NCBI RefSeq assembly: GCF_004795035.1
Contig: NZ_SSBK01000006.1
Coordinates: 231,968-295,967, forward strand
Source: Streptomyces sp. A0958
GTDB lineage: Bacteria; Actinomycetota; Actinomycetes; Streptomycetales; Streptomycetaceae
Reading direction: 5' to 3'
DNA length: 64,000 nt
Shown here piece by piece: positions 15,160 through 23,441 of the stretch (position 1 is the first letter of the stretch; each line of letters begins with the position of its first letter). Under the pieces are notes generated by a model that was not told where the DNA came from, did no database searches, and worked only from the letters and a program-made list of their open reading frames with translations. Both the position numbers and the translations under genes were made by a program.

Positions 15160-16907
15160 TTCTCAGCCCCTTCGGCAGGCTCTACGGGGGACGCGGCGCC
15201 GGCGGCGTCCGGGTCCGGCTGGGGGTCGGGTTCGTGGTCGGTGCCGGGCGCGGTGGGCGCCTCGGCGTTGAGCGTGACCGCGAGACCGGCCAGCTCCTCG
15301 GGAAGTTTCGCGGACTCGCTGCGGCCGAGCCCCGCCATCTCCACGACGGTGACGCCGTCGGCGCCGCGTACGGCCCGGACCCAGATCCGGCGGCGCTGGA
15401 TGAACAGCGAGCCTGCGAGTCCGGCGATGGCGCCGATCGCCCCGGTGAGCGCCCAGCCGCTGGCGGGCTGCTCGGAGATCTGGAAGCTGGCCCACTCCTG
15501 AAGGCCCTCGAAGGTGATGGAGCCGGCCCCGTCGGGCAGCTTCATCGTCTCGCCGACGAGGAGGCGCTGCTTGAGCTGCTTGCCGTCGGAGTCCTTGAAC
15601 TCCGTCATCTTGGTCTTGTCCAGCTGGTACACGTTCTGCGCGATGCCGGAGTCGACGCCGAGCGAGCCGTGGTAGCCGTTGAGCGCGAGGACCGGCATGT
15701 CGGCGGCGGGGAACTGCGAGAACATCGTGCCCTGGCCGTTGCCGGCGAAGGTCGGCACGAAGAACGCCTGGAAGCCCAGCTGCTCCTTCTTGCCGCTCTT
15801 GTCGCGGTAGCCGTCCATGACCTTGATGGCACCGCTCGACGTGACGTTGTTGTCGAGGGGCAGCAGCGGCACGGCGGCCTTGTAGACCTCCTTGCCCCGG
15901 CCGTCCTTGACGGAGACGACGGGCGCGTAGCCGTGGGCGTTGAGGTAGACCTTCGTGCCGTCGACGACGAGGGGTTCGTTGACCTTGATGACGGTCTTCT
16001 TCGGCTTGCCGTAGGCCCCGTCGGAGTACGTGACGTGCGCCTCGTACGTACGCGGGGTGCCGATCTGCGGGCCCTTGCGCTCGTACGTGCCGATGAAGTC
16101 GTCCAGGGTGAAGCTGAACGGGGTCAGCGAGTCGTTGTCGAAGAGCGAGCCGGACTTGAAGTCGTCGTACTGGGTGATGGTGTTGGAGAACCCGTCGCCC
16201 TCGACGACCAGCTTGGCGCCCTCGGACTTGAACAGCTGCCCCACGGCGAAGGCGACCAGCATCACGATGAGCGCGATGTGGAAGACCAGGTTGCCGGCCT
16301 CGCGCAGGTAGCCCTTCTCGGCGGCGACGGCGTCCCCGGCGACGTGGGCCCGGTAGCGGCGCCTGCGCATCATCGCGAGCGCGGCCTCGTGGACCTGCTC
16401 GGGCTCGGCCTCGGTGCGCCAGGTGGTGTACGCGGGCAGCCGGGTGAGGCGCTTGGGGGCGCCGGGCGGGCGGCTGCGGAGCTGGCCGACGAAGGTGGCG
16501 GTGCGCGGGACGATGCAGCCGATGAGCGAGACGAACAGCAGGATGTAGATCGCGGAGAACCACACCGAGCTGTAGACGTCGAAGAACTGGAGCTTCTCGT
16601 AGATCGGTGTGACGACGGTGTGCGCGTCCTTGAAGGTCTGCACCTTGAGTTCGTCGACGCTGTTCTGCGGGATCAGCGAGCCGGGGATGGCGCCGAGCGA
16701 CAGCAGGAAGAGCAGGATCAGGGCGACCCGCATGGAGGTGAGCTGGCGCCAGAACCAGCGGACCCAGCCGATGACGCCCATGGCGGGGAGGTCGGCCAGG
16801 GGCTCCTCGCGCGGGGCGGTGGAGAGCTGGGCGCCGGCGGCACCGAGCTCAGAGGTGCTTTCCTGGTCCCGGTCCCGCTGGGAAGGGTTGGACGTGGTGT
16901 TGCTCAT
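15156..16907 (-). CDS. resB: Cytochrome c biogenesis protein ResB
   Basis: 583 aa. It is the System II partner of CcsB. The ResB layout is visible: a cytoplasmic start, WVRWFWRQLTSMRVALILLF and the following helix, SSVWFSAIYILLFVSLIGCI, a third helix (AGNLVFHIALIVMLVAFAVG), a large extracytoplasmic domain (residues ~225-455), and a final helix WALTGAIGAIAGLAGSLFIQ with RRRIWVRA. The LGAIPGSLIPQNSVDE stretch after the first helix is conserved in the family. It follows ccdA by 6 bp and overlaps ccsB by 4 nt, so all three are one operon. A Pro/Ala-rich tail of about 50 residues is not conserved. Confidence 0.94.
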   Translation of the reverse strand: MSNTTSNPSQRDRDQESTSELGAAGAQLSTAPREEPLADLPAMGVIGWVRWFWRQLTSMRVALILLFLLSLGAIPGSLIPQNSVDELKVQTFKDAHTVVTPIYEKLQFFDVYSSVWFSAIYILLFVSLIGCIVPRTATFVGQLRSRPPGAPKRLTRLPAYTTWRTEAEPEQVHEAALAMMRRRRYRAHVAGDAVAAEKGYLREAGNLVFHIALIVMLVAFAVGQLFKSEGAKLVVEGDGFSNTITQYDDFKSGSLFDNDSLTPFSFTLDDFIGTYERKGPQIGTPRTYEAHVTYSDGAYGKPKKTVIKVNEPLVVDGTKVYLNAHGYAPVVSVKDGRGKEVYKAAVPLLPLDNNVTSSGAIKVMDGYRDKSGKKEQLGFQAFFVPTFAGNGQGTMFSQFPAADMPVLALNGYHGSLGVDSGIAQNVYQLDKTKMTEFKDSDGKQLKQRLLVGETMKLPDGAGSITFEGLQEWASFQISEQPASGWALTGAIGAIAGLAGSLFIQRRRIWVRAVRGADGVTVVEMAGLGRSESAKLPEELAGLAVTLNAEAPTAPGTDHEPDPQPDPDAAGAASPVEPAEGAEK

Positions 16908-16913
16908 TGGTAC

Positions 16914-17675
16914 TCAGATCCCCACCTGGAAGCCGGTCGACCAGCCCTGCAGTTCCTGCATCATGCTGCCCCACGCGCCGGTCAGCAGGAGCAGCCCGGT
17001 CACGATCATCATGCCGCCGCCGATGCGCATGACCCAGGCGTAGTGGCGCTTGACCCAGCTGAACGCGCCGAGCGCCTTGCGGAAGGCGACGGCGGCGAGC
17101 ACGAAGGGGATGCCCAGGCCCAGGCAGTAGGCGACGGTCAGTATGGCCCCGCGCCCGGCGGTGCCCTGGTCCAGGGCGAGCAAGGACACCGAGCTGAGCG
17201 TGGGCCCGAGGCACGGGGTCCAGCCGATGCCGAAGAGGGCGCCGAGCAGGGGGGCGCCCACCAGGCCGGTCACCGGCTTCTTGTGGATACGGAATTCGCG
17301 CTGGGTCATCCACGGCATGAGGCCCATGAAGAAGACGCCCATGAGGACCATCAGCACGCCGAGGACCTTGGTGAGGGGCCCGCTGTACTCCTGGAGCGTG
17401 TCGCCGAAGTAGCCGAAGAGCGCGCCGCCGGAGACGAAGACGGCGGTGAAGCCGACGACGAAGAGCGAGGCGCCGGCGACCATGCGGCCGCGCCGGGCGT
17501 CGGCGAGGTCGGCGCCGCTGACCCCGGTGACGTAGCTGAGGTAGCCGGGGACGAGGGGCAGGACGCAGGGCGAGAAGAAGGAGACGAGCCCGCCGAGGAG
17601 GGCGATGGGCAGAGCGACCAGGAGGGCTCCGTTCAGCACCGTCTCGTTGTGCGTGGCGGCGGCGAGGGTGATCAC
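16914..17675 (-). CDS. ccdA: Cytochrome c biogenesis protein CcdA (thiol transporter)
   Basis: 253 aa, six predicted helices. It passes electrons from cytoplasmic thioredoxin across the membrane to keep apocytochrome c thiols reduced. The two conserved membrane cysteines are in SFFSPCVLPLVPGYLSYVTG (first helix) and GIGWTPCLGPTLSSVSLLAL (fourth helix). Its likely electron acceptor is the TlpA/ResA-like lipoprotein encoded 4 bp upstream. The gene is followed by resB after 6 bp, consistent with translational coupling. Confidence 0.94.
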   Translation of the reverse strand: MITLAAATHNETVLNGALLVALPIALLGGLVSFFSPCVLPLVPGYLSYVTGVSGADLADARRGRMVAGASLFVVGFTAVFVSGGALFGYFGDTLQEYSGPLTKVLGVLMVLMGVFFMGLMPWMTQREFRIHKKPVTGLVGAPLLGALFGIGWTPCLGPTLSSVSLLALDQGTAGRGAILTVAYCLGLGIPFVLAAVAFRKALGAFSWVKRHYAWVMRIGGGMMIVTGLLLLTGAWGSMMQELQGWSTGFQVGI

Positions 17676-17679
17676 CTGG

Positions 17680-18288
17680 TCACTTCTCCGCGATCAGCGG
17701 GTCGATCATTTTGTGCAGCTGGGTGTCGTCCAGCCCGCCCACGAAGCGGGCGGCCAGCTTCCCGTCCCGGTCGATGACGACGGTCGACGGGATGGACTGG
17801 AGCCTGAAGGTGCCCTTGGGGAAGCGCAGCAGGAGCTTCCCGGTCGGGTCGTAGAAGCTGGGGTAGGTGACGCCGAAGTTCTCTTCGAAGCTGACGGCCT
17901 GGGCCCGCTCGGTGTCACGGGTGTTGACCCCGATGAACTGGACGCCCTGGTCCTTGGTGGCCTCGGCCACCTTCTTGAAGTACTTCGCTTCGAGTCTGCA
18001 GGGGGCGCACCACGAGCCCCAGGCGTTGAGGACGATGATCTTGCCCTTGTAGTCGGCGAGATCGAGCTTCTTGCCGTCCAGGCTCTGGCCGTCGAGCTTC
18101 GGTGCGTCGGCGCGCTCGCCCTTGGCCGCGGTGGAGATTCCGCCGCTGCCCGTGACGAAGTGCGTGTCGCCGCCGCCACCGGTCTTGTTGCCGGAGCCGC
18201 ACGCGGTCAGTGTCAGTGCGAGCGCGGCGGCCGCCGCGGGGGCGGCGAGCAGGGTGAAGCGGCGTCGGGGTGCGCGGCCATGGCTCAT
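17680..18288 (-). CDS. TlpA/ResA-like thioredoxin lipoprotein
   Basis: 202 aa from ATG 18288. It is an extracytoplasmic thiol-disulfide oxidoreductase that should reduce apocytochrome c for heme attachment. The N-terminus is a lipoprotein signal with RRR, a hydrophobic stretch and lipobox LTAC (C30). The active site is WCAPC (C94, C97) in IIVLNAWGSWCAPCRLEAKY. The AhpC/TSA-Red thioredoxin fold continues with IGVNTRDTERAQAVSF, YPSFYDPTGKLLLRF and SIPSTVVIDRDGKLAARF, where cis-Pro lies in IPST. It is 4 bp from ccdA, its probable electron donor. A longer frame to 18492 is not supported. Confidence 0.9.
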   Translation of the reverse strand: MSHGRAPRRRFTLLAAPAAAAALALTLTACGSGNKTGGGGDTHFVTGSGGISTAAKGERADAPKLDGQSLDGKKLDLADYKGKIIVLNAWGSWCAPCRLEAKYFKKVAEATKDQGVQFIGVNTRDTERAQAVSFEENFGVTYPSFYDPTGKLLLRFPKGTFRLQSIPSTVVIDRDGKLAARFVGGLDDTQLHKMIDPLIAEK

Positions 18289-18355
18289 GTGAAAAGTTTC
18301 GCATGGCGCTTTCGGGGATCTTGGGCACCCCCCTCGGTGCCCGTAAAGCCCGTTG

Positions 18356-19618
18356 TCAGGCTTGTTTAAAGAAGGTGTTCCAGCCGCCCGCGGGTGCCTC
18401 TCCGACCTGGAGCGTACGGAGCTTGGCGAGGACCGCCGGGTCCTGGACGTCGAGCCAGTCCACGAACTGGCGGAAGGAGACGAGGCGCACATCCTGTTTG
18501 CCGGCGATGTGCTTGAGGGCGTCCTCGACGGCGTCCATATAGATGCCGCCGTTCCACTCCTCGAAGTGGTTTCCGATGTAGAAGGGTGCGCGGTTCGTCT
18601 CGTAGGCGCGCTTGAATCCGCTGAGATACGACTGCGTGGCCTGCTCGCGCCAGCCGGGATAGCGGGAGGGCATTCCCTTGGTGGAGTTCTGCGACTGGTT
18701 GGCCAGGATGTTGTAGTCCATGGACAGGACCTCGAAGCTGTGGCCGGGGAACGGGATGCCCTGGAGCGGCAGGTCCCATACGCCCTGGCGCTTGCTGGGC
18801 CAGACCTGGGTGCCGCCGGGCGAGCTGGCGTCGTAGCGCCAGCCCAGCTTCTTCGCGGTGGGCAGCAGGTTGTCCTGTCCGAGCAGACAGGGGGTACGGC
18901 CTCCGACGAGTTCCTTGCGGTAATCGAAGGGGAGGGATTCGAGGTCGTTCCAGCCGGTGTTGGTGCGCCATTCGGTGACGAAGGAGATCGCCTGGTCGAT
19001 TTCGCTCTGCCACTGGGCGGGGGTCCAGTTGCCGACCGATCCGGAACCGGCGCAGAAATGCCCGTTGAAGTGGGTGCCGATCTCGTGTCCGTCGAGCCAG
19101 GCCTGCCGGACGTTCTTCAGCGTCTCCTTGAGGTGGCCGTCTGTGAGATAGCCGATGTCGGAGGCGCCGACGGGGTTGCCCGGCGGGCGGTAGAGCGTTT
19201 TCTTCGATTCCGGCAGCAGGTAGAGGCCGGAGAGGAAGAAGGTCATCGACGCGTCGTGTTCCCGGGCGAGTTCCAGAAAGCGCGGGAACAGTCCGTTGCC
19301 GACCTCGCCGGCCCCGTCCCAGGAGAAGATCACGAACTGCGGCGGCTTCTGGCCGGGCTCCAGCGGAACGGGGGCCTGCGGCTGCTTCGGCTGCTTCCCG
19401 GTGTCGGCGGTGGAACCGTCCCCGATGGCGCGGACGTCCTTCTTCTTGGTCCCGGCGCCCTTGGAGGTCCCGCCGGCCGCCTTCTCGCCCGTGGCACCCT
19501 TGTCCGGGGTGCCGCTCCCGGTGTCGGACGTGCCGGCGGTACTGCAGCCGGCCATTCCGGCGGCGGCCGCGGCCCCGAGCCCGGCCCCCAACAGTCCCCT
19601 TCGGCTGATCTCTCGCAT
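18356..19618 (-). CDS. Polysaccharide deacetylase-like lipoprotein (Tat signal)
   Basis: 420 aa from ATG 19618 with GGGAAG four bases upstream. The N-terminus combines a twin-arginine signal (SRRGLLGAGLGAAAAAGM) with lipobox MAGC (C25), so the protein should be exported folded and lipidated. A Ser/Thr/Lys-rich linker follows. The catalytic domain has NodB-type features: FVIFSWDGAGEVG near its start (Asp for metal/base) and DGHEIGTHFNGHFC (the H-x3-H metal pair), then a TIM-barrel-like remainder with QVWPSKRQGVWDLPLQG. It may deacetylate or otherwise trim cell-wall glycans. Metal-site spacing departs slightly from classical deacetylases, so activity is not certain. It lies 67 bp upstream of the cytochrome c biogenesis operon. 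Confidence 0.78.
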   Translation of the reverse strand: MREISRRGLLGAGLGAAAAAGMAGCSTAGTSDTGSGTPDKGATGEKAAGGTSKGAGTKKKDVRAIGDGSTADTGKQPKQPQAPVPLEPGQKPPQFVIFSWDGAGEVGNGLFPRFLELAREHDASMTFFLSGLYLLPESKKTLYRPPGNPVGASDIGYLTDGHLKETLKNVRQAWLDGHEIGTHFNGHFCAGSGSVGNWTPAQWQSEIDQAISFVTEWRTNTGWNDLESLPFDYRKELVGGRTPCLLGQDNLLPTAKKLGWRYDASSPGGTQVWPSKRQGVWDLPLQGIPFPGHSFEVLSMDYNILANQSQNSTKGMPSRYPGWREQATQSYLSGFKRAYETNRAPFYIGNHFEEWNGGIYMDAVEDALKHIAGKQDVRLVSFRQFVDWLDVQDPAVLAKLRTLQVGEAPAGGWNTFFKQA

Positions 19619-19766
19619 GCGGCTTCCCATCTGCGGTCGTTTTGCCTCAAGTACATACAAACTGGCAAACGCTTAGATGAGTGAAGCCACACGCGGGTTC
19701 CCCCGATTAGCACACAATTCTTTACGGAACCAGCCCCAAGCGTTGACCGAACAGAGTTCCTAGCTT

Positions 19767-19791
19767 CAGCCCGTCCGGCGATTGAGGACAA
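19767..19791. repeat. Dispersed Streptomyces intergenic repeat element
   Basis: The sequence GCCCGTCCGGCGATTGAGGA occurs between two genes. I know this as a very common intergenic sequence in streptomycetes, usually just after stop codons. Here it lies about 80 bp past the histidine phosphatase stop. The 211-bp gap 19662-19872 also holds an A/T-rich stretch (19640-19740) likely to be the promoter of the deacetylase gene. Confidence 0.55.
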
Positions 19792-19872
19792 AACGCCCGC
19801 GGGCGACCCGGGCCCACGCACCGACCGCAACCGGCGCGGGCCCGGACCGAAGACCCCGGCCCGACAGGGCCG

Positions 19873-20562
19873 CTACGCCCCGAACCCCTTCGACGCGCCC
19901 TTCACCGGCTTCGCCCCCGCCAGCAGGTGCGTGGGCACCAGGTCCCGGGCCGGCTCCGAGTACCCGACGGACACGATCTTGTCGCCCCGGTACGTGAAGC
20001 TGGTCAGCGAGGCGAGGGTGCACTGCCGCTTGCGCGGGTCGTGCCACAGCCGCCGCCGCTCCACGAAGCTGCGCACGATCCAGATCGGCAGCTGGTGGCT
20101 GACGCAGACCGCCTCGTGCCCCCGGGCCGCGTCCCGCGCCGCGTCCAGCGCGCCCATCATCCGGACGACCTGCTCGACGTACGGCTCGCCCCAGGACGGG
20201 CGGAACGGGTTGGTCAGGTGCTTCCAGTTGTCCGGCTTGCGCAGCGCCCCGTCACCGACGCCGAAGGTCTTGCCCTCGAAGGCGTTGGCGGCCTCGATGA
20301 GCCGTTCGTCGGTGGCGAGGTCCAGGCCGTGCGCCTTGGCGACGGGCGTCGCCGTCTCCTGGGCGCGCTCCAGCGGGGAGGCGACGACGTACGTGATGTC
20401 GCGCTTCTCCAGGTGCTCGGCGACCCGGTCGGCCATCTTCCGCCCCAGCTCGGAGAGGTGGTAGCCGGGCCGGCGCCCGTAGAGCACGCCTTCCGGGTTG
20501 TGCACCTCGCCGTGGCGCATCAGATGGACAACGGTGATGTCCTTGCGGGTCTCGTCGCTCAT
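19873..20562 (-). CDS. Histidine phosphatase (phosphoglycerate mutase-like) family protein
   Basis: 229 aa, ATG overlapping the hemL stop by 4 nt (ATGA). The phosphohistidine motif is [15 protein letters not shown] (R16-H17-G18). Further sites are [20 protein letters not shown] (second Arg), NAFEGKTFG and [15 protein letters not shown], where the second catalytic His sits in VSHQ. It should be a phosphatase or mutase acting on phosphorylated metabolites. The family does not fix the substrate. Translational coupling to hemL suggests the pair is co-expressed. Confidence 0.9.
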   Translation of the reverse strand: MSDETRKDITVVHLMRHGEVHNPEGVLYGRRPGYHLSELGRKMADRVAEHLEKRDITYVVASPLERAQETATPVAKAHGLDLATDERLIEAANAFEGKTFGVGDGALRKPDNWKHLTNPFRPSWGEPYVEQVVRMMGALDAARDAARGHEAVCVSHQLPIWIVRSFVERRRLWHDPRKRQCTLASLTSFTYRGDKIVSVGYSEPARDLVPTHLLAGAKPVKGASKGFGA

Positions 20563-21875
20563 GCGGTGGCCTCCGATGCGGCGCGGGCGGCGGCGGGCAG
20601 GGCGGCGGCGATGCGCTCGACGGCCTGCGTGTCGTGGGCGGTGGAGACGAACCAGGACTCGAACGCGGACGGCGGGAGGTAGACGCCCTGCGCCAGCATC
20701 GAGTGGAAGAACGGCGTGAAGCGGAAGGCTTCCTGCGCCTTGGCGTCCTCGTAATCGCGGACGGGCTCGTCGGTGAAGAAGACGGAGAACATGTTGCTCG
20801 CCGCCTGGACGGTGTGCGCGACGCCCTCCTTCTCCAGGGCGGCGCTCACCAGCCCCCGGATCTCGGCGGAGACCGCGTCGACCTTGGCGTACGCGGCGTC
20901 GTCGAGCAGCCGCAGCTGGGCGAGACCGGCGGCGGTGGCGACCGGGTTACCGGACAGTGTGCCCGCCTGGTAGACGGGCCCGGCCGGGGCCAGGTGGGCC
21001 ATCACGTCGGCGCGCCCGCCGAACGCCGCGGCCGGGAAGCCGCCGCCCATGACCTTGCCGAACGTCATGAGGTCGGGCCGCACCCCGTCGACGCCGAACC
21101 AGCCGGCCTTCGACGTACGGAAACCGGTCATCACCTCGTCGGAGATGTACAGGGCCCCGTTGGCGGCGCAGATCTCCTTGAGCCCCGCGTTGAAACCGTC
21201 CAGCGGCGGCACGACGCCCATGTTGCCCGGCGACGCCTCGGTGATCACGCACGCGATCTCGCCGGGCTGGGCGGCGAACGCGGCGCGCACGGCCTCCAGG
21301 TCGTTGTACGGCAGCACGATCGTGTCGCCCGCCTGGGCGCCGGTTACCCCGGGCGTGTCCGGCAGCCCGAAGGTCGCCACCCCGGAACCGGCGGCGGCCA
21401 GCAGCGCGTCGACGTGGCCGTGGTAGCAGCCGGCGAACTTCACGACCTTCGCCCGCCCGGTGAAGCCGCGCGCGAGGCGGATCGCGGACATGGTCGCCTC
21501 GGTCCCGGACGACACCAGCCGCACCTGTTCCACCGGCTCGACGCGTGCGACGATCTCCTCGGCGAGGGCGACCTCGCCCTCGCCGGGCGTACCGAACGAG
21601 GTGCCGCGGGCGACAGCCTCCTGAACTGCGGCGATCACCTCGGGGTGGGAGTGGCCGAGAATCATCGGCCCCCACGAGCACACGAGGTCGACGTACTCAC
21701 GGCCGTCGGCGTCGGTCAGGTACGGACCGGTACCGGACACCATGAACCGGGGCGTACCGCCCACGGCCCGGAATGCACGGACGGGAGAGTTCACGCCGCC
21801 GGGCGTCACGAGGGACGCGCGGTCGAAAAGCGTCTGCGAAACTGGGGCGTCATAGGGAAAGCTCACACATGCCAT
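20559..21875 (-). CDS. hemL: Glutamate-1-semialdehyde 2,1-aminomutase HemL
   Basis: 438 aa from ATG 21875 (GTG 21866 is an alternative; neither has a strong ribosome site). It converts glutamate-1-semialdehyde to 5-aminolevulinate, the second step of C5-pathway heme synthesis. It is a fold-type I PLP enzyme: [18 protein letters not shown] at the N-terminus, [20 protein letters not shown] for PLP phosphate binding, [25 protein letters not shown] (Asp for the pyridine nitrogen), and the Schiff-base lysine K274 in [17 protein letters not shown]. Length is normal. HemA, HemB, HemC and HemD are encoded 25-31 kb further on, so most of tetrapyrrole synthesis lies in this window. It starts an operon with the downstream histidine phosphatase. 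Confidence 0.95.
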   Translation of the reverse strand: MACVSFPYDAPVSQTLFDRASLVTPGGVNSPVRAFRAVGGTPRFMVSGTGPYLTDADGREYVDLVCSWGPMILGHSHPEVIAAVQEAVARGTSFGTPGEGEVALAEEIVARVEPVEQVRLVSSGTEATMSAIRLARGFTGRAKVVKFAGCYHGHVDALLAAAGSGVATFGLPDTPGVTGAQAGDTIVLPYNDLEAVRAAFAAQPGEIACVITEASPGNMGVVPPLDGFNAGLKEICAANGALYISDEVMTGFRTSKAGWFGVDGVRPDLMTFGKVMGGGFPAAAFGGRADVMAHLAPAGPVYQAGTLSGNPVATAAGLAQLRLLDDAAYAKVDAVSAEIRGLVSAALEKEGVAHTVQAASNMFSVFFTDEPVRDYEDAKAQEAFRFTPFFHSMLAQGVYLPPSAFESWFVSTAHDTQAVERIAAALPAAARAASEATA

Positions 21876-22005
21876 GGTGTCAGAGACACGGACGGTCTTT
21901 GCGGACAGGTGTTTCACCGCACGCCCGTGGGGGAGGTCACTGACACGATGATCGGGTTGCACGGCGGGGGCTGTGCCTCCTAGTGAGTAGTCGGGTGGAT
22001 GAGAT

Positions 22006-22599
22006 ATGCATCGCGGTGGCGGAGTGGGCGAGGGGACGGACGGCCCGGGGCCCGAGCCTGCCCGGCGGGGTCGGCACCGGCGCGAGGCTGAGCGCAAGCA
22101 GGCCATACAGGCCGGTGAGGCGCAGACAGGCGGTGGAGCCGGGAGCAGGAGTGGTGGCCGGGTGGGGGTGACCTACAAATATTTCGGGGCTCCCGACGGG
22201 GCCACCGCCGCACGCGTGCCCATTTCCATGCGCCCCGAGGAACTCGGCGGCGACGAGCTCGGCATGGGCGGCATGTTCACCAAGATCAAGCCGGAGACGG
22301 TGGCCGCGATGGTCCTCACCGGCATACAGGGCATACCTCTGCACAAGGTCCCCCCGCTCGAACTGGTCGTCCTGCACCCGGACTACGCGGTGGTCAAGCT
22401 CCCGATGACGGTCGTGGACCCCCTGCGCGGCGTGGGCGAGGAGTCCGTGGGCGCCGCAGCCTTCATCTGGTCCACGGTCCCGGACCGCGGCGGCCCCCGC
22501 GACGCGTTCAACGTCTACCAACTGCTCCACGAGTGGCAGGACTTCTCGCACCGGCTGCACGACGCGGGGCACCAGGCGTACTGCCTGGTGTGGCCGTGA
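22006..22599 (+). CDS. Conserved Streptomyces protein of unknown function
   Basis: 197 aa from ATG 22006. The conserved body starts at GTG 22168 ([20 protein letters not shown]), which is an alternative start giving 143 aa. Landmarks are [40 protein letters not shown] and [20 protein letters not shown], followed by AYCLVWP. I recall close relatives in other streptomycetes but no characterised member. No signal peptide or membrane helix is seen, so it is probably cytoplasmic. It diverges from hemL with a 130-bp gap. The first 54 residues are Gly/Arg-rich and may be untranslated leader. Confidence 0.75.
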   Translation: MHRGGGVGEGTDGPGPEPARRGRHRREAERKQAIQAGEAQTGGGAGSRSGGRVGVTYKYFGAPDGATAARVPISMRPEELGGDELGMGGMFTKIKPETVAAMVLTGIQGIPLHKVPPLELVVLHPDYAVVKLPMTVVDPLRGVGEESVGAAAFIWSTVPDRGGPRDAFNVYQLLHEWQDFSHRLHDAGHQAYCLVWP

Positions 22600-22640
22600 A
22601 CACACCCGCGTCCTCACGCCGGTAGGCGGGCGGCCCCAGA

Positions 22641-22794
22641 CGCCGGTAGGCGGCATCCGCCTCGCCGGTAGGCGGCATCCGCCTCGCCGGTAGGCGGCAT
22701 CCGCCTCGCCGGTAGGCGGCATCCGCCTCGCCGGTAGGCGGCATCCGCCTCGCCGGTAGGCGGCATCCGCCTCGCCGGTAGGTGGCGTCCGCCT
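22641..22794. repeat. 22-bp tandem repeat, seven copies, each with a hairpin core
   Basis: Starting at 22641, 22663, 22685, 22707, 22729, 22751 and 22773, the unit CGCCGGTAGGCGGCATCCGC plus CT repeats head to tail. The first six copies are identical and the seventh has two changes. A partial copy sits at 22617. Within each unit AGGCGG-CAT-CCGCCT is a perfect 6-bp inverted repeat. There are no spacers, so this is not a CRISPR array. It lies 41 bp after a stop codon; the transcript could fold as a row of hairpins. Confidence 0.95.
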
Positions 22795-22891
22795 CGGGCG
22801 GGGACGGCGCAGGGCCAGGGCCACCCGGGCGTCCGCTTCGTCCCGGTGGCACCCCGGCGCCCGCCCTGCCCCGGCGCCCACCGGCGGTCAG

Positions 22892-22928
22892 GTGCGGCCA
22901 CGTGCGGTCACGTGCGGTCACGTGCGCG
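22892..22928. repeat. 10-bp tandem repeat with three CACGTG palindromes
   Basis: GTGCGGCCAC, then GTGCGGTCAC twice, then a partial GTGCGCG follow with a 10-bp period. Each junction forms CACGTG. The spacing of about one helical turn would place any bound protein on one DNA face. It lies about 130 bp upstream of the small gene at 23058 and could be its regulatory region, or another product of local slippage. Confidence 0.7.
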
Positions 22929-23003
22929 AAGGACATATGTCGGCCATGCATATCCGGCCATTCATTGGCCGGAGACTGGTCTTCAGGGGAGCGGGCAGAC
23001 GTG

Positions 23004-23036
23004 CCGATGCAGGAGGCATGCCGATGCAGGAGGCAT
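23004..23036. repeat. 17-bp direct duplication containing AGGAGG
   Basis: CCGATGCAGGAGGCAT occurs at 23004 and again at 23021, separated by one base. Each copy holds a perfect ribosome-binding consensus AGGAGG. A third GAAGGAGG just downstream serves the gene starting at 23058. The duplication creates apparent extra ribosome-binding sites in the leader. Confidence 0.8.
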
Positions 23037-23057
23037 CGAGCCTGAAGGAGGCCTGCC

Positions 23058-23318
23058 ATGGGCGACATTCTGCTGGCCCTGTCCGTCCCCGCGCTGGTCT
23101 TCGCCAGCGGTCTGTACGCGGCGGCCGAGACCTGGTGGCGGCGCAGGCACCCGGCCCCGCCGTCCCCGTACACCCATCAGGCCGCCCGGCTGGCCGAGCG
23201 GGCGATGCTGGTGGACGCCGAACGGATCGTGGACGAGGCGTACGGGACGCTCGGCGGGCTCTACGACGGGCAGAGCGGTCCGGCCCTCCTGCGGCGGGAC
23301 TTCGCGGACACGGCCTGA
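23058..23318 (+). CDS. Small membrane-anchored protein of unknown function
   Basis: 86 aa from ATG 23058, with GAAGGAGG seven bases upstream, a strong site. One N-terminal helix (ILLALSVPALVFASGLYAAA) acts as a signal anchor. It is followed by ETWWRRRHPAPP (basic, so the C-terminus is likely cytoplasmic) and a helical hydrophilic part with ARLAERAMLVDAERIVDEAY. Codon use is typical for the genome. The stop codon lies inside the first unit of the 16-bp tandem array at 23309. No known domain is recognised. It sits isolated between two blocks of tandem repeats. Confidence 0.65.
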   Translation: MGDILLALSVPALVFASGLYAAAETWWRRRHPAPPSPYTHQAARLAERAMLVDAERIVDEAYGTLGGLYDGQSGPALLRRDFADTA

Positions 23319-23436
23319 AGCGAACCCGGTCTGAAGCGGGCACGGCCTGAAGCGGGCACGGCCTGAAGCGGACCCGGCCTGACGCGGACACGGCCTGACG
23401 CGGACCCGGCCTGACGCGGACCCGGCCTAAAATCGG
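23309..23436. repeat. 16-bp tandem repeat, seven full copies plus one partial
   Basis: Units of 16 bp start at 23309 and continue every 16 bases to 23405, with a partial at 23421. They are variants of CACGGCCTGAAGCGGG, drifting to CCCGGCCTGACGCGGA in later copies. Each unit contains TGA, and because 16 is not a multiple of 3, all three frames are stopped. The array spans the whole gap between the small membrane gene and the AraC-like gene and supplies the former's stop codon. Confidence 0.95.
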
Positions 23437-23441
23437 TCGTC

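Noticed and set aside
20559..22106. N-terminally extended hemL (515 residues)
   Set aside because: The extra 77 residues are low-complexity and without family similarity. HemL proteins have about 430 residues, matching a start at 21875.
22641..22794. Possible CRISPR array
   Set aside because: The 22-bp units are directly contiguous, without spacers, and there are no cas genes nearby.
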